Of a DNA stretch of 64,000 nucleotides, positions 8,526 through 18,845 are shown one piece after another. The translations under genes and the position numbers were made by a program. The DNA is from Castellaniella denitrificans (GTDB lineage: Bacteria; Pseudomonadota; Gammaproteobacteria; Burkholderiales; Burkholderiaceae_B). The notes below the pieces were generated by a model. The model was not told the origin of the DNA. It ran no database searches and was given only the letters and a program-made list of their open reading frames with translations. Within the stretch, counting starts at the first letter, position 1; each line of letters begins with the position of its first letter. The stretch spans positions 62,001 to 126,000 of the forward strand of contig NZ_JAPWHE010000006.1 of NCBI RefSeq assembly GCF_027214045.1, written 5' to 3'.

Positions 8526-9836
8526 CTACTTGACGCTCTTCTGGAAGCGTTCGAGCAGGGCGTTGCCCTGGGTGTTCATTTTCTTCAGGCCTTCCTCGGG
8601 GCTGGTCTGGCCGGCGAAGATCTGTTCCATGGTGCTGTCCTCGATGTCGCGGATCTGCGGCAGATAGCCCAGCCGGATGCCGCGCGAATTCGCGGTGGTG
8701 TTGGCGTCGAGTTGCCTGACCGCGATTTCCGTGCCCGGGTTCTTGTCGTAGAAGCCGGATTCCTTGGTGGCCTGATAGCCGGCCTTGGTGACGGGAACGT
8801 AGCCGGTGCCCTGGTGCCAGGCGGCGGCCTGCGTGGGGCTGGCCAGGAACTTGAAGAACTTGATCACGCCCTTGTAGGCGGCGTCGGACTTGCCGGAGAA
8901 CACCCACAGAGAGGCGCCGCCGATGATGGAATTCTGGGGTGCGCCCTGCACGTCGGGATAATAGGGCAGGGTGCTGGTGCCGAAGGCGAAGCCGCCGGTC
9001 TTGATGATGGAGGCGCGCATGCCGCTCGAGCCGGTGTACATGCCGCACTTGCCCGAGGTGAACAGGGCGTTGCCCGCATCGCCGCGCCCGCCGTAGGTGA
9101 AGGTGCCGGCCTTGGCCATTTCGGACAGGAAGCCCAGGTGCTTCTTGAACAACGGGCTGTCGAGCCGCAGGCGGGCGTCCAGGCCGCCGAAGCCGTTGTC
9201 CTGGCTGGCGTAGGGCACGTTGTGCCAGGCGGCGAAATTTTCCAGCAGCACCCAGGACGGCCAGGCCGAAGAATAGCCGCATTCCATCCCGGCGGCGCGC
9301 AGTTTTTTCGCGGCCTCGGCGACCTCGGGCCAGGTCTTGGGAGGGTGTTCGGGATCCAGGCCGGCTTTTTTGAAGGCGTCCTTGTTGTAGTACAGCACGG
9401 GAGTGGAGCTGTTGAAGGGCATGGACACCAGCTTGCCGTCCGGGGATGAGTAGTAGCCGGCCACGGCGCCCAGGAAGGCGGACGGATCGATGGGGTCGCC
9501 GACGGATTCGGACAGCGCCTGGACGGGCTTGATGGCGCCCTTGGCGTACATCATGGTGGCGGTGCCGACCTCGAAGACCTGGAGAATGTCGGGGGCGTTG
9601 CCCGCGCGGAAAGCGGCGATTCCGGCATTCATGGATTCGCCGTAGTTGCCCTTGTAGACGGCATGCACGACGTAGTCGGACTGACTGGCGTTGAAGTCCT
9701 GGGCGAGCTTGGCGACGCGTTCGCCCAAGGGGCCTTCCATGGAATGCCAGAACGTGATGTCGGTGGCGGCCTGGGCCATGCCTGCGCTGGTCAGCAAGGC
9801 GACCAGCGCGGTCGTGCGGAACAAGGGAAAAGCCAT
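8526..9836 (-). CDS. ugpB: sn-glycerol-3-phosphate periplasmic binding protein UgpB
   Basis: This 436-residue extracellular solute-binding protein (family 1) heads the ugp operon. It has a cleavable signal peptide ([23 protein letters not shown]). The mature part begins [15 protein letters not shown], a UgpB hallmark. Other diagnostic segments are [20 protein letters not shown] and [21 protein letters not shown]. The start at 9836 is supported by AGGAG about nine bases upstream and gives the signal peptide directly; a longer in-frame reading would put a charged extension before it. Expected ligands are glycerol-3-phosphate and glycerophosphodiesters. Confidence 0.95.
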   Translation of the reverse strand: MAFPLFRTTALVALLTSAGMAQAATDITFWHSMEGPLGERVAKLAQDFNASQSDYVVHAVYKGNYGESMNAGIAAFRAGNAPDILQVFEVGTATMMYAKGAIKPVQALSESVGDPIDPSAFLGAVAGYYSSPDGKLVSMPFNSSTPVLYYNKDAFKKAGLDPEHPPKTWPEVAEAAKKLRAAGMECGYSSAWPSWVLLENFAAWHNVPYASQDNGFGGLDARLRLDSPLFKKHLGFLSEMAKAGTFTYGGRGDAGNALFTSGKCGMYTGSSGMRASIIKTGGFAFGTSTLPYYPDVQGAPQNSIIGGASLWVFSGKSDAAYKGVIKFFKFLASPTQAAAWHQGTGYVPVTKAGYQATKESGFYDKNPGTEIAVRQLDANTTANSRGIRLGYLPQIRDIEDSTMEQIFAGQTSPEEGLKKMNTQGNALLERFQKSVK

Positions 9837-10028
9837 GGTGGTCTCCTGTGATTGTGCCCCCCTCCGGTCCCGTCGGGGCGGCGGCGGGAGGTGATTATAG
9901 GCAGCCATTGTGATGGGCTGATGACCGCTTTGGCAATCCCTGATTTCCTTGTCTCCTCACCTTGTTTTTTTGCAGACTCCCGGTCGGGGGCTTCTATGAA
10001 AAGACGCTTGTCCGTACAATGCCGGGTC

Positions 10029-10862
10029 ATGAAAACCGAACTCTCTCTCGCGCTCATTGGTGGCGGCAATATGGCCAACGCCCTGGCCAGCGGCCTGATC
10101 GGCCGTCGTTGCGCGGCCGGCAACGTGCATGTCATCGACCCCGGCGAGGCCACTCGCGGGGGCTGGGAGGCGCTGGGCACCACCACGGCCGCGGCGCCCG
10201 ACGCCCGTCTGTCCGAATGCCGCGTCTGGTTCTTCGCCGTCAAGCCCCAGGTGATGGCCGAGGTCGTGCGCCAGTGCCGGCCGTGGTTGCGTCCCGACAC
10301 CCTGGTCATCAGCATCGCCGCCGGCATCCCCGGAGAGGCGATCGCGCGCTGGCTGGGCACCGATGACCAGCCCTACACTCGGGTCGTGCGCTGCATGCCC
10401 AACACGCCTGCGCTGATCGCCAGCGGCATGACGGGCATGGCGGCCTTGTCGGGCGTGGACGAGTCCGACCGTGCGCTGGCGGAGGAATTGTTGCGCGCCG
10501 TCGGCGAGGTCATCTGGGTGAGTGACGACGCCGCCATCGACGCCGTCACGGCGGTGTCCGGCAGCGGTCCGGCCTATGTCTTCCTGTTCCTGGAATCCCT
10601 GATCGCGGCCGGGATCGAACAGGGATTGACGCCGGACCAGGCGCGCCGGCTGGCGCTGGGCACCTTCCATGGCGCCACCCAGCTGGCGACGTTGTCGCCG
10701 GATTCGCCCGCGGTCCTGCGGGAGCGGGTGACTTCGAAGGGCGGCACCACGGCGGCGGCCCTGGCGGTCTTACAGGATCGCGGCCTGCCCGACATCATGC
10801 GCCAGGCGGTCTCCGCCGCCGCCCGTCGCGCGGGCGAACTGGCGCGGGAGTTCTCGGTTTGA
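10029..10862 (+). CDS. proC: Pyrroline-5-carboxylate reductase
   Basis: ProC catalyses the last step of proline synthesis, NADPH-dependent reduction of 1-pyrroline-5-carboxylate. The 277-residue product begins MKTELSLALIGGGNMANAL, a Rossmann dinucleotide-binding motif. It carries VVRCMPNTPALIASGMT, VTAVSGSGPAYVFLFLES and the C-terminal signature region VTSKGGTTAAALAVLQ. An in-frame ATG at 9996 would add 11 residues before the Rossmann fold, so 10029 is preferred. No Shine-Dalgarno precedes it. A TACAAT sequence at 10015-10020 is placed so that transcription could start almost at the ATG. It is a single gene between divergent ugpB and a binding-protein gene. Confidence 0.96.
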   Translation: MKTELSLALIGGGNMANALASGLIGRRCAAGNVHVIDPGEATRGGWEALGTTTAAAPDARLSECRVWFFAVKPQVMAEVVRQCRPWLRPDTLVISIAAGIPGEAIARWLGTDDQPYTRVVRCMPNTPALIASGMTGMAALSGVDESDRALAEELLRAVGEVIWVSDDAAIDAVTAVSGSGPAYVFLFLESLIAAGIEQGLTPDQARRLALGTFHGATQLATLSPDSPAVLRERVTSKGGTTAAALAVLQDRGLPDIMRQAVSAAARRAGELAREFSV

Positions 10863-11059
10863 TCCGTCCCCAATAATTTGGCGCGGCGCATCGCCACGCT
10901 TCTTCATAAGGGATTAACCGTAGTGACACCCCCCGGGTGAGCCGTCAGAATACGCCTGCCGCTCAGGGCGGAAGCAAAACCAAGGCTTTCAGCGCCCCTG
11001 GCTTCGACCCTGACCGGGTTGTCGAAACCGCCAACGGCGCCTCTACCGGAGACTATCGA

Positions 11060-12178
11060 ATGAAGTTCAAACTGCGCATCACCCCCTGCATCCTCGCGTT
11101 CGGATCTCTGGCTCTGGTTGCCGGCGCCCATGCCGACACCCTCAAGATCGGCATCCCACAGCCGATGACCGGTCCCAACACCCAGTACGGCGATCAAATA
11201 CAGGCGGGCGCGCTGACGGCCATCGATGCCATGAACGAAGCCGGCGGCATCAAGGGCATGAAGATCGAACCGCTGCTGATCGACGATGGCTGCGAACCCA
11301 AGCAGGCGGTCCCGGCCGCCAATCGCGTGATCAACTCCGGCGCCAAGTTCGCCGTGGCGCATGCCTGCTCGGGCACCACCGTGCCGGCCGTGAACGTCTA
11401 CGAACAGGAAGGCATCGTCGCCATCACCCCGGGCGCCACGTCCCCGCTGGTGACCGACACGATCAAGCCGCACTTCTTCTTCCGCACCATCGGCCGCGAC
11501 GACCAGCAGGGTCCTTTCGCCGCCGATTACATCGCCAAGCAACTCAAGCCCAAGAAGGTTGCCATCCTGCACGACAAGCAGACCTATGGCAACGGGGTGG
11601 CCACCCAGGTCCAGAAAGCCCTCGAAAAGGACGGCGTGAACATCGCCATGTTCGAGGGCATCAACGTGGGCGACAGCGACTATTCCGCCGTGATCTCGAA
11701 ACTGAAGGCGCTGGGCCCCGACCTGATCTATTTCGGCGGCTATCACCCCGAATTGGGCCTGCTGCTGCGCCAGGCGCGCGAACAGGGCCTGGACACCCAG
11801 TTCATGGGTCCCGAAGGCGTGGCCAACAAGGATCTCGCCGCCATCGCCGGGCCGGCCGTCGACAAGCTGCTGGTGACGCTGCCCGCCGACTTCACCAAGC
11901 GCAAGGGCAATGAACAGATCCTCGAACAGTTCAAGAAATATCAGCGCAGTCCCGACGGCGCGTTCACCATGACCGCCTACGCGGCGATGCAGGTGCTGGC
12001 CGCCAGCATCAACGCGGTGGGCGCGGACCCGGCCAAGGTCGCCGATTACATGCACGGCCACAGCTTCGATACCGCGATCGGCAAGGTCGATTACGATGCG
12101 AAGGGCGACCTCAAGCATTTCGAATTCGCCGTCTTCCGCTGGGATGCCAATGGCAACCTGACCCAGATCCAGCCCTGA
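11060..12178 (+). CDS. livK: Branched-chain amino-acid ABC transporter periplasmic binding protein (second paralogue, operon-linked)
   Basis: This 372-residue Liv-type binding protein has a signal peptide ending GAHA before DTLKIGIPQPMTGPN. It shares long stretches with the paralogue at 4456, for example LLIDDGCEPKQA, FRTIGRDDQQGPF, SDYSAVISKLK and GGYHPELGLLLRQ. It is followed by livH, livM, livG and livF, so it is the cognate receptor of that importer. The ATG at 11060 has CCGGAGAC upstream. A hairpin pair between it and livH may terminate most transcripts, giving more binding protein than permease. The 198-base leader between proC and this gene shows no motif I can name. Confidence 0.94.
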   Translation: MKFKLRITPCILAFGSLALVAGAHADTLKIGIPQPMTGPNTQYGDQIQAGALTAIDAMNEAGGIKGMKIEPLLIDDGCEPKQAVPAANRVINSGAKFAVAHACSGTTVPAVNVYEQEGIVAITPGATSPLVTDTIKPHFFFRTIGRDDQQGPFAADYIAKQLKPKKVAILHDKQTYGNGVATQVQKALEKDGVNIAMFEGINVGDSDYSAVISKLKALGPDLIYFGGYHPELGLLLRQAREQGLDTQFMGPEGVANKDLAAIAGPAVDKLLVTLPADFTKRKGNEQILEQFKKYQRSPDGAFTMTAYAAMQVLAASINAVGADPAKVADYMHGHSFDTAIGKVDYDAKGDLKHFEFAVFRWDANGNLTQIQP

Positions 12179-12189
12179 CGGGCTCTGCC

Positions 12190-12211
12190 GGCCCCGGCGC
12201 AAGCCGGGGCC
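12190..12211 (+). other. GC-rich hairpin downstream of the livK-type gene
   Basis: GGCCCCGGC and GCCGGGGCC form a 9-bp stem with a GCAA loop, a very stable tetraloop. It precedes the terminator at 12224 and probably protects the 3' end of the binding-protein mRNA. Confidence 0.65.
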
Positions 12212-12223
12212 GCCGCGGTTCTT

Positions 12224-12251
12224 CCGGGCGCTTGTCGCCCGGCCGTTTTTT
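12224..12251 (+). terminator. Intercistronic terminator between binding protein and livH
   Basis: CCGGGCG and CGCCCGG form the stem, followed by CCG and six T residues. It lies 21 bases before livH inside an apparent operon, so it is likely a partial terminator that sets the binding protein to permease ratio. Confidence 0.7.
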
Positions 12252-12271
12252 CGTCTTATTCCCCCGACATC

Positions 12272-13201
<930 letters not shown>

Positions 13202-14437
13202 ATGAACCAGAATCTCAAGAACGCGGCGATCGCCTCGCTGCTGGCGGGTGTGATCATCGCGCCCGTGTATGGTTTGCAGATCCTGCGCAAGGGACAGGAA
13301 ACCTATCTGCAGCCCGATTGGAAAATGATCCTCGGCGGCATGCTGGCCGTCTTCGTCATCCAGCTGCTCAATGCCTGGCTGCGCCAGCGCAGGGCGGGCA
13401 AGGTCGCCTCGCCCTCGCGCTTGCGCCTGCCCGCCGTCACCGACAAATTCCGCCACCGGGCGATCCTGGTGCTGATCCTGTTCGCGCTGGCATGGCCCTT
13501 TTTCACGGGGCGGGCCCAGGTGGACATCGCCACGCTGGTGCTGATCTACGTCATGCTGGGGCTGGGCCTGAACATCGTGGTGGGCTTCGCCGGTCTGCTG
13601 GACCTGGGCTTCGTCGGTTTCTACGCCACGGGCGCCTATACCTACGCGCTGCTGTATCACTGGGCGGACTGGGGGTTCTGGCAAGCGTTGCCGTTCGCCG
13701 GACTGGTGTCGGCCTTTTTCGGCTTCATCCTTGGTTTCCCGGTGTTGCGGCTGCGCGGCGATTACCTGGCGATCGTGACGTTGGGTTTTGGCGAAATCAT
13801 CCGCCTGTTGCTCATCAACCTGAACAGCTTCACGGGCGGTCCGGACGGCATCTCGGGAATCCCCAAGCCATCCTTTTTCGGCTACCAGATGATGCGCCGT
13901 TCGGTGGACGGCATGCCGACTTTCCATGAACTGATGGGCTGGCCCTTCGACAGTCAGGACGTGGTGATCTACCTGTACCTGATGGCCTTGGTGCTGGTGC
14001 TCTTCACCCTTTACTTCACCAGCCGCCTGATCCGCATGCCGATCGGCCGCGCCTGGGAGGCCCTGCGCGAAGACGAGATCGCCTGTCGTTCCCTGGGCCT
14101 GAATCCGCGCAACATCAAGCTCTCGGCCTTCACCATGGGCGCCATGTTCGCCGGCTTCGGCGGGGCGTTCTTCGCCGCGCGCCAGGGCCTGGTCAACCCC
14201 GAGTCCTTCACCTTCATCGAGTCGGCGCTGATCCTGGCCATCGTCGTGCTGGGTGGCATGGGCTCGCAACTCGGGGTCATCCTGGCCGCCGTGCTGCTGA
14301 CCGTCATCCCCGAGATCGCCCGCGAATTCGCCGAATACCGCATGCTGATCTTCGGCCTGGTCATGGTCGTCATGATGGTCTGGCGCCCGCAGGGCCTGCT
14401 GCCGGTGAAACGTCCGCAAGTGGAATTGGAATCATGA
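13202..14437 (+). CDS. livM: Branched-chain amino-acid ABC permease LivM
   Basis: This 411-residue LivM-type permease has an N-terminal extension with its own hydrophobic segment before the conserved core [20 protein letters not shown], then [20 protein letters not shown] and [15 protein letters not shown]. The length is normal for betaproteobacterial LivM. It overlaps livG by four bases (ATGA). It forms the membrane pore with LivH. Confidence 0.95.
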   Translation: MNQNLKNAAIASLLAGVIIAPVYGLQILRKGQETYLQPDWKMILGGMLAVFVIQLLNAWLRQRRAGKVASPSRLRLPAVTDKFRHRAILVLILFALAWPFFTGRAQVDIATLVLIYVMLGLGLNIVVGFAGLLDLGFVGFYATGAYTYALLYHWADWGFWQALPFAGLVSAFFGFILGFPVLRLRGDYLAIVTLGFGEIIRLLLINLNSFTGGPDGISGIPKPSFFGYQMMRRSVDGMPTFHELMGWPFDSQDVVIYLYLMALVLVLFTLYFTSRLIRMPIGRAWEALREDEIACRSLGLNPRNIKLSAFTMGAMFAGFGGAFFAARQGLVNPESFTFIESALILAIVVLGGMGSQLGVILAAVLLTVIPEIAREFAEYRMLIFGLVMVVMMVWRPQGLLPVKRPQVELES

Positions 14438-15198
14438 GTGAAACATTGCTGAAGGTCAGCGGACTGACCATGCGGTTCGGAGGTCTGCTGGCCGTCGACC
14501 AGGTCGAATTCGATGTGCGTCGCGACGAGGTCTTCGCCATCATCGGCCCCAATGGCGCCGGCAAGACCACCGTCTTCAACTGCGTGGGCGGCTTTTACAA
14601 GCCCACCACGGGCGACATCCTGATGGACGGCAAGACCCTCACCGGCCTGCCCAGCCACAAGGTTGCTCGCCACGGTCTGGTGCGCACGTTCCAGAACGTG
14701 CGTCTGTTCAAGAACCTGACCGTGCTGGAAAACCTGATGGTGGCGCAGCACACCCTGATGGAAACCGGCCTGCTGCAGGGGCTGTTCAAACTGCCCTCGT
14801 TCCGGCATTCCGAGACCGAGGCCAAGAAACGCGCGGTGCAATGGCTGGATTTCATGGGCATCCGCGAGTACGCCAACCGCGAGGCCGGCAATCTGGCCTA
14901 CGGTCATCAGCGGCGCCTGGAGATCGCGCGCTGCATGATCACCCAGCCGCGCCTGCTGATGCTCGACGAGCCCGCTGCGGGCCTGAATCCTCAGGAAAAG
15001 CGCGACCTGCAATCGCTGATCGACCAGTTGCGGCGTGAATTCGGCGTGGCCGTGTTGCTGATCGAACACGACATGAGCCTGGTCATGGGCGTGTCGGATC
15101 GCATCCTGGTCATGGAGCATGGCAAACCCATCATCACCGGCCTGCCCGACGAAGTTCGCGCGGATCCCCGCGTCATCAAAGCCTATCTGGGGGAATGA
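14434..15198 (+). CDS. livG: Branched-chain amino-acid ABC ATPase LivG
   Basis: This 254-residue ABC ATPase has Walker [10 protein letters not shown], the LivG-specific [20 protein letters not shown] stretch, the signature [14 protein letters not shown] and Walker [14 protein letters not shown]. The [19 protein letters not shown] segment carries the switch histidine. LivG and LivF form the asymmetric ATPase pair of the importer. It overlaps livM at its start and livF at its end by ATGA-type junctions, so livM, livG and livF are tightly coupled. Confidence 0.95.
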   Translation: MSETLLKVSGLTMRFGGLLAVDQVEFDVRRDEVFAIIGPNGAGKTTVFNCVGGFYKPTTGDILMDGKTLTGLPSHKVARHGLVRTFQNVRLFKNLTVLENLMVAQHTLMETGLLQGLFKLPSFRHSETEAKKRAVQWLDFMGIREYANREAGNLAYGHQRRLEIARCMITQPRLLMLDEPAAGLNPQEKRDLQSLIDQLRREFGVAVLLIEHDMSLVMGVSDRILVMEHGKPIITGLPDEVRADPRVIKAYLGE

Positions 15199-15902
15199 CC
15201 GTGCTCAAGCTCGAAAACGTCAGCACGTTCTACGGGGCCATCCAGGCTCTGAACGAAGTGTCCGTAGAGGTCAACCAGGGGGAAATCGTCACCCTGATCG
15301 GTGCCAACGGCGCCGGCAAGACGACCCTGCTCATGTCGGTCTGCGGCAATCCGCGCGCCCGCTCGGGCAGGATCACTTTCCTGGACGAGGACATCACCCA
15401 GGAGTCCACGCACGTCATCATGCAGCGCGGGATCGCCATCTCGCCCGAGGGCCGACGCGTGTTCCCGGACCTGACGGTGGCGGAAAATCTGAACATGGGG
15501 GCGTTCTTCCTGAACCGCGCCCAGACCGAAGAGGGCATGGAACACGTCTTCGACCTGTTCCCGCGCCTGCGCGAGCGCGCCGGCCAGCGCGCCGGCACGA
15601 TGTCCGGCGGCGAACAGCAGATGCTGGCCATCGGCCGCGCGCTGATGACGCGTCCCAAACTGTTGCTGCTGGATGAGCCGACCCTGGGCCTGGCGCCGTT
15701 GATCATCGCGCAGATCTTCGACATCATCCGCACCATCCGCGAGGAGGGCGTAACGGTGTTCCTGGTCGAGCAGAATGCCAACAAGGCGCTGCAAGTGGCC
15801 GATCGGGGCTACGTCCTGGAAACCGGCAAGGTCGTGCTGGCCGACACCGGCGCCAACCTCCTCAGCAACGACGAAGTTCGAAAAGCGTACCTCGGCGCCT
15901 GA
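15195..15902 (+). CDS. livF: Branched-chain amino-acid ABC ATPase LivF
   Basis: This 235-residue ABC ATPase carries the Walker A motif GANGAGKTT and the LivF hallmark ISPEGRRVFPDLTVAENL. It also has MSGGEQQMLAIGRALM and LLLLDEPTLGLAPLI, ending VFLVEQNANKALQVADRGYVLETG without a switch histidine (VEQN), as is usual for LivF. It is the last gene of the operon, with a perfect terminator 27 bases after its stop codon. Confidence 0.95.
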   Translation: MTVLKLENVSTFYGAIQALNEVSVEVNQGEIVTLIGANGAGKTTLLMSVCGNPRARSGRITFLDEDITQESTHVIMQRGIAISPEGRRVFPDLTVAENLNMGAFFLNRAQTEEGMEHVFDLFPRLRERAGQRAGTMSGGEQQMLAIGRALMTRPKLLLLDEPTLGLAPLIIAQIFDIIRTIREEGVTVFLVEQNANKALQVADRGYVLETGKVVLADTGANLLSNDEVRKAYLGA

Positions 15903-15928
15903 GGCCGTCCCGGCATCGATACCAAGAC

Positions 15929-15962
15929 AAACGGCCCCACCTTCGGGTGGGGCCGTTTTTTT
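15929..15962 (+). terminator. Intrinsic terminator of the liv operon
   Basis: AACGGCCCCACC, loop TTC, then GGGTGGGGCCGTT followed by a run of T. The strong GC stem and T-tract make this a confident Rho-independent terminator. Confidence 0.92.
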
Positions 15963-15973
15963 GCGCCTGTCCA

Positions 15974-15999
15974 CAGGACAGCCCGCAGGGGCTGTCCTG
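15974..15999. repeat. Palindromic intergenic repeat, copy 1
   Basis: CAGGACAGCCC, loop GCAG, GGGCTGTCCTG: a perfect 11-bp inverted repeat. It belongs to a family with the copies at 20259 and 25845, all built on RACAGYCC/GGRCTGTY arms around a GCAG/CTGC loop. It lies between the liv terminator and the end of the convergent GST gene. Confidence 0.7.
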
Positions 16000-16001
16000 A
16001 G

Positions 16002-16613
16002 TCAGTCCAATCCTTCCGCCTTCAGCGCCGCCCGGACACCGGCGTCGGCGCGCAGGCGGGCCTGGAATTCCCGCAGCGCATCCAGGCCATCCAGCGGGAT
16101 CTTTTTCGCGTCCGCCCACAGCAGCAGCACGAACAGGTAGGCATCCGCCACGGAACGGCTACCGGCGAGCCAGTCGCGGCCACGCAGCCGGGCGTCCACG
16201 ATGGCGAACAGGCTGCGCAATTTTTCGGCCGCCTTGCCAGCCACCACCTTGCCCGCAGCCTCGTCGCCGTCCGTGTAGTAGGTCGGGCCGAAGACCAGGG
16301 AAAAGGTCTTGTGCAGATCGGAATTGCACAGGCCCAGCCAGCGGCGGGTCTCCGCGCGCTCATTGGGCGTGTCACCCAGCAGGCCGGCCTCGGGGTTCAG
16401 CTCGGCCAGATATTCCAGAATGGCGGTACCCTGGGTCAGGACGAAGTCGCCGTCCACCAGCGTGGGGACGGCGCCCATCGGATTGAGCGCCAGATAGGCG
16501 GCTTCCTTGGTCTGTTCGCGGGTCAGGCGGACGGTTTCGTAGGGCTTGCCGATCCATTCGAGCGCAATATGGGTGGCCAAGGGGCATGCGCCGGGAAAAT
16601 AATAAAGTTTCAT
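16002..16613 (-). CDS. Glutathione S-transferase family protein
   Basis: This 203-residue cytosolic protein has the two-domain GST fold. The N-terminal thioredoxin-like domain reads MKLYYFPGACPLATHIALEW, with NPMGAVPTLVDGD (the cis-proline glutathione loop) and LTQGTAILEYL. The C-terminal helical domain ends at ALKAEGLD. The ACPLATHIAL segment resembles beta-class GSTs, in which the Cys near residue 10 (PGAC) contacts glutathione. The ATG at 16613 is preferred because it starts the fold directly; an upstream in-frame start would add 26 unlikely residues. Substrate unknown. It is a single gene, divergent from the hydroxyacid dehydrogenase at 16742. Confidence 0.9.
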   Translation of the reverse strand: MKLYYFPGACPLATHIALEWIGKPYETVRLTREQTKEAAYLALNPMGAVPTLVDGDFVLTQGTAILEYLAELNPEAGLLGDTPNERAETRRWLGLCNSDLHKTFSLVFGPTYYTDGDEAAGKVVAGKAAEKLRSLFAIVDARLRGRDWLAGSRSVADAYLFVLLLWADAKKIPLDGLDALREFQARLRADAGVRAALKAEGLD

Positions 16614-16741
16614 GAGGTTCCCAGAGTGGAATAGGGGGGATCGCCCTGTGTTATACCACCGCACGAGGCCGTTGAGGATTGAAGCATTCATCCATGGGGT
16701 AGACTATCCAGTTGACGCTGTCTTACGATGAGGCCTCTTTC

Positions 16742-17722
16742 ATGGATCCCTTGCGCATTGTTTTCCTGGACCGGGATTCCCTGCCGGCGACGGAGCATTT
16801 CACCGGCCCGGAGGCGCCCCACGAACTTGTGCAGTACCCGCGCACCGCGCCGGAGCAGGTCGTCGAGCGCATCCGCGACGCCGACATCGTGATCGTCAAC
16901 AAGGTCGTGCTGGCCGCAGACGCGATCGACCAGGCGCCGCGCCTGCGCATGATCGCGGTCAGCGCGACGGGTACCGACAACATTGACCTGGACGCCTGCG
17001 ACCGGCGCGGCATCATCGTGTCCAACGTGCGCGATTATGCCGTGCATGCCGTGCCGGAGCACACCTTCGCCCTGATGCTGGCGTTGCGGCGCAACCTCCT
17101 TGCCTACCGCCAATCCGTGCGCGAAGGCCGTTGGCAGGCCAGCGGCCAGTTCTGCTATTTCGACTTTCCCGTGCGCGACCTCGCCGGATCCACGCTGGGC
17201 ATCATCGGCCGGGGCGCGCTGGGTGAAGCGGTGGCCGAGATCGCCCGTGCTTTCGACATGAAGGTCCAGTTCGCCGCGCGCCGGGACGCGAGCGAACCGA
17301 CCCACGACTACACGGATTTCAATCACGTGCTGCGCACCAGCGATGTGATCAGCCTGCATTGCCCGCTCAATCACCAGACCCGGGGCATGATCGGCGCCGC
17401 CGAATTCTCCCTGATGGAACGCAAGCCGCTGCTGGTGAACACCGCGCGCGGCGGACTCGTGGATGAATACGCGTTGGAGCACGCGCTGCGGACCGGCCAG
17501 ATCAGCGGGGCGGGCTTCGATGTCGCCTCCCAGGAGCCCCCCGCGCCCGACCACCCGCTGATGCGTCTGCTGGATCTTCCGAATTTCATCCTGACTCCGC
17601 ACATGGCCTGGGCCAGCGACGTCGCCATCCGGACGATGATCCGGCAGGTGCGTGACAATATCGATGCGTTCTTGCGGGACGATCCCCGCAATGTCGTCGC
17701 CGGCTATCGCGCCACCCGCTGA
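16742..17722 (+). CDS. D-2-hydroxyacid dehydrogenase (glycerate dehydrogenase/hydroxypyruvate reductase type)
   Basis: This 326-residue NAD(P)-dependent dehydrogenase belongs to the D-isomer 2-hydroxyacid family. Visible features are IVSNVRDYAVHAVPEHTFAL, the Rossmann motif GSTLGIIGRGALGEAV, the catalytic-loop stretch LLVNTARGGLVDE and the catalytic His in ILTPHMAWAS. Overall it reads like bacterial HprA glycerate dehydrogenases (IVNKVVLAADAI, RRNLLAYRQSVREGRW). It could instead act on another hydroxyacid. Fifteen bases after its stop codon is an Epd/GAPDH-like gene. In vitamin B6 synthesis Epd is followed by a related dehydrogenase (PdxB), so a role beyond glycerate should be kept open. Confidence 0.85.
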   Translation: MDPLRIVFLDRDSLPATEHFTGPEAPHELVQYPRTAPEQVVERIRDADIVIVNKVVLAADAIDQAPRLRMIAVSATGTDNIDLDACDRRGIIVSNVRDYAVHAVPEHTFALMLALRRNLLAYRQSVREGRWQASGQFCYFDFPVRDLAGSTLGIIGRGALGEAVAEIARAFDMKVQFAARRDASEPTHDYTDFNHVLRTSDVISLHCPLNHQTRGMIGAAEFSLMERKPLLVNTARGGLVDEYALEHALRTGQISGAGFDVASQEPPAPDHPLMRLLDLPNFILTPHMAWASDVAIRTMIRQVRDNIDAFLRDDPRNVVAGYRATR

Positions 17723-17737
17723 CCCCGAAGCCCATCC

Positions 17738-18841
17738 ATGCCAGCCGATCGTCCCGGACCCGATGTGTCCCGACCCCTGCGCATCGCCATCAATGGATAT
17801 GGCCGCATCGGCCGCTGCGTGCTGCGCGCGTTGATGGAATCCCCGCATCGCCGATCACTGGATGTGGTGGCGATCAACGAGCCGGCGGATCTCGATTCCA
17901 TGGCCTACCTGACCCGTTTCGATTCGACCCACGGCATATTCCCGGGCGAGGTCGGGGTGCTTGAAGGCGGGCTGGAGATCGCCGGGCGGGCGATCCCTGT
18001 CTTTCATGCGCGGGACCCTGCGGACGGCCCCTGGAGCCGGCTGGATTTCGATCTGTTGCTGGAATGCTCGGGTGCCTTCGCCACGCGCGAGCGTCTGCAG
18101 GCTTTCCTGGAAGCCGGCTGCCCCCGGGTCCTGGTCTCGCATCCGGGCCGCAGCGCGGCCGACGTGGATTGCACCATCGTCCACGGCATCAACGACGGCG
18201 ACTTGCGGCCGGACCAGCGCATCGTGTCGGCGGCCTCGTGCACGACCAACGCAGCCGTACCGATCCTGGATCTGCTGGAACGCCATCTTGGCGTGGACGG
18301 CGCCTTCTTGACCACGTTGCATTCGGTGATGAACGACCAGCCCATGATCGACGGCTACCATCACACCGACCTGCGCCGCACCCGCTCGGCCATGCAGTCG
18401 ATCGTGCCGGTCGCCACCGGCCTGGCCCAGGGCATCGAACGCATGCTGCCCGGCCTGGCCGGGCGCATTCAGGCCAAGGCGGTGCGGGTCCCCATCCTGA
18501 ACGTTTCGGCCATCGATCTGGCCGTCAACCTGCGCCGGAATACCTCGCCGGACGCCCTGAACGCGCTGTTCGCCGCGGCGGCGCTGGCCCGACCGGACCT
18601 GATCGCCTGTACCGACCAGCCCCACGCCTCGGTGGACTTCAACCACGATCCGCATTCGGCCGTTGTCGACCTGGGCCAGACCCGGGTCAACCAGGGCCGC
18701 TTCGCCAACCTGCTCATCTGGTTCGACAACGAATGGGGCTTCGCCAACCGGATGCTCGACGTGGCGCGGGTATGGGCCGGACTTTTTCAGGATTCCGCCG
18801 CGCCGGCGCACGCAACCTTTTCTTCTTCTCCCGGAGTTTGA
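17738..18841 (+). CDS. Erythrose-4-phosphate / glyceraldehyde-3-phosphate dehydrogenase family enzyme
   Basis: This 367-residue enzyme has the GAPDH fold. The NAD site is [19 protein letters not shown] and the catalytic Cys168 sits in [11 protein letters not shown]. The stretch [19 protein letters not shown] then [12 protein letters not shown] is characteristic of the Epd-like branch (erythrose-4-phosphate dehydrogenase, PLP biosynthesis) rather than glycolytic Gap[13 protein letters not shown] closes the catalytic domain. The substrate cannot be settled from sequence. The ATG at 17738 gives a nine-residue extension over an in-frame GTG at 17765. The gene is sandwiched between the hydroxyacid dehydrogenase and fumC (4-base gap), suggesting an operon. 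Confidence 0.82.
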   Translation: MPADRPGPDVSRPLRIAINGYGRIGRCVLRALMESPHRRSLDVVAINEPADLDSMAYLTRFDSTHGIFPGEVGVLEGGLEIAGRAIPVFHARDPADGPWSRLDFDLLLECSGAFATRERLQAFLEAGCPRVLVSHPGRSAADVDCTIVHGINDGDLRPDQRIVSAASCTTNAAVPILDLLERHLGVDGAFLTTLHSVMNDQPMIDGYHHTDLRRTRSAMQSIVPVATGLAQGIERMLPGLAGRIQAKAVRVPILNVSAIDLAVNLRRNTSPDALNALFAAAALARPDLIACTDQPHASVDFNHDPHSAVVDLGQTRVNQGRFANLLIWFDNEWGFANRMLDVARVWAGLFQDSAAPAHATFSSSPGV

Positions 18842-18845
18842 CATC

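Noticed and set aside
6944-8533. Long plus-strand frame across ugpE and ugpA
   Set aside because: Shadow of the permease genes; no recognisable domain, biased composition and no ribosome site.
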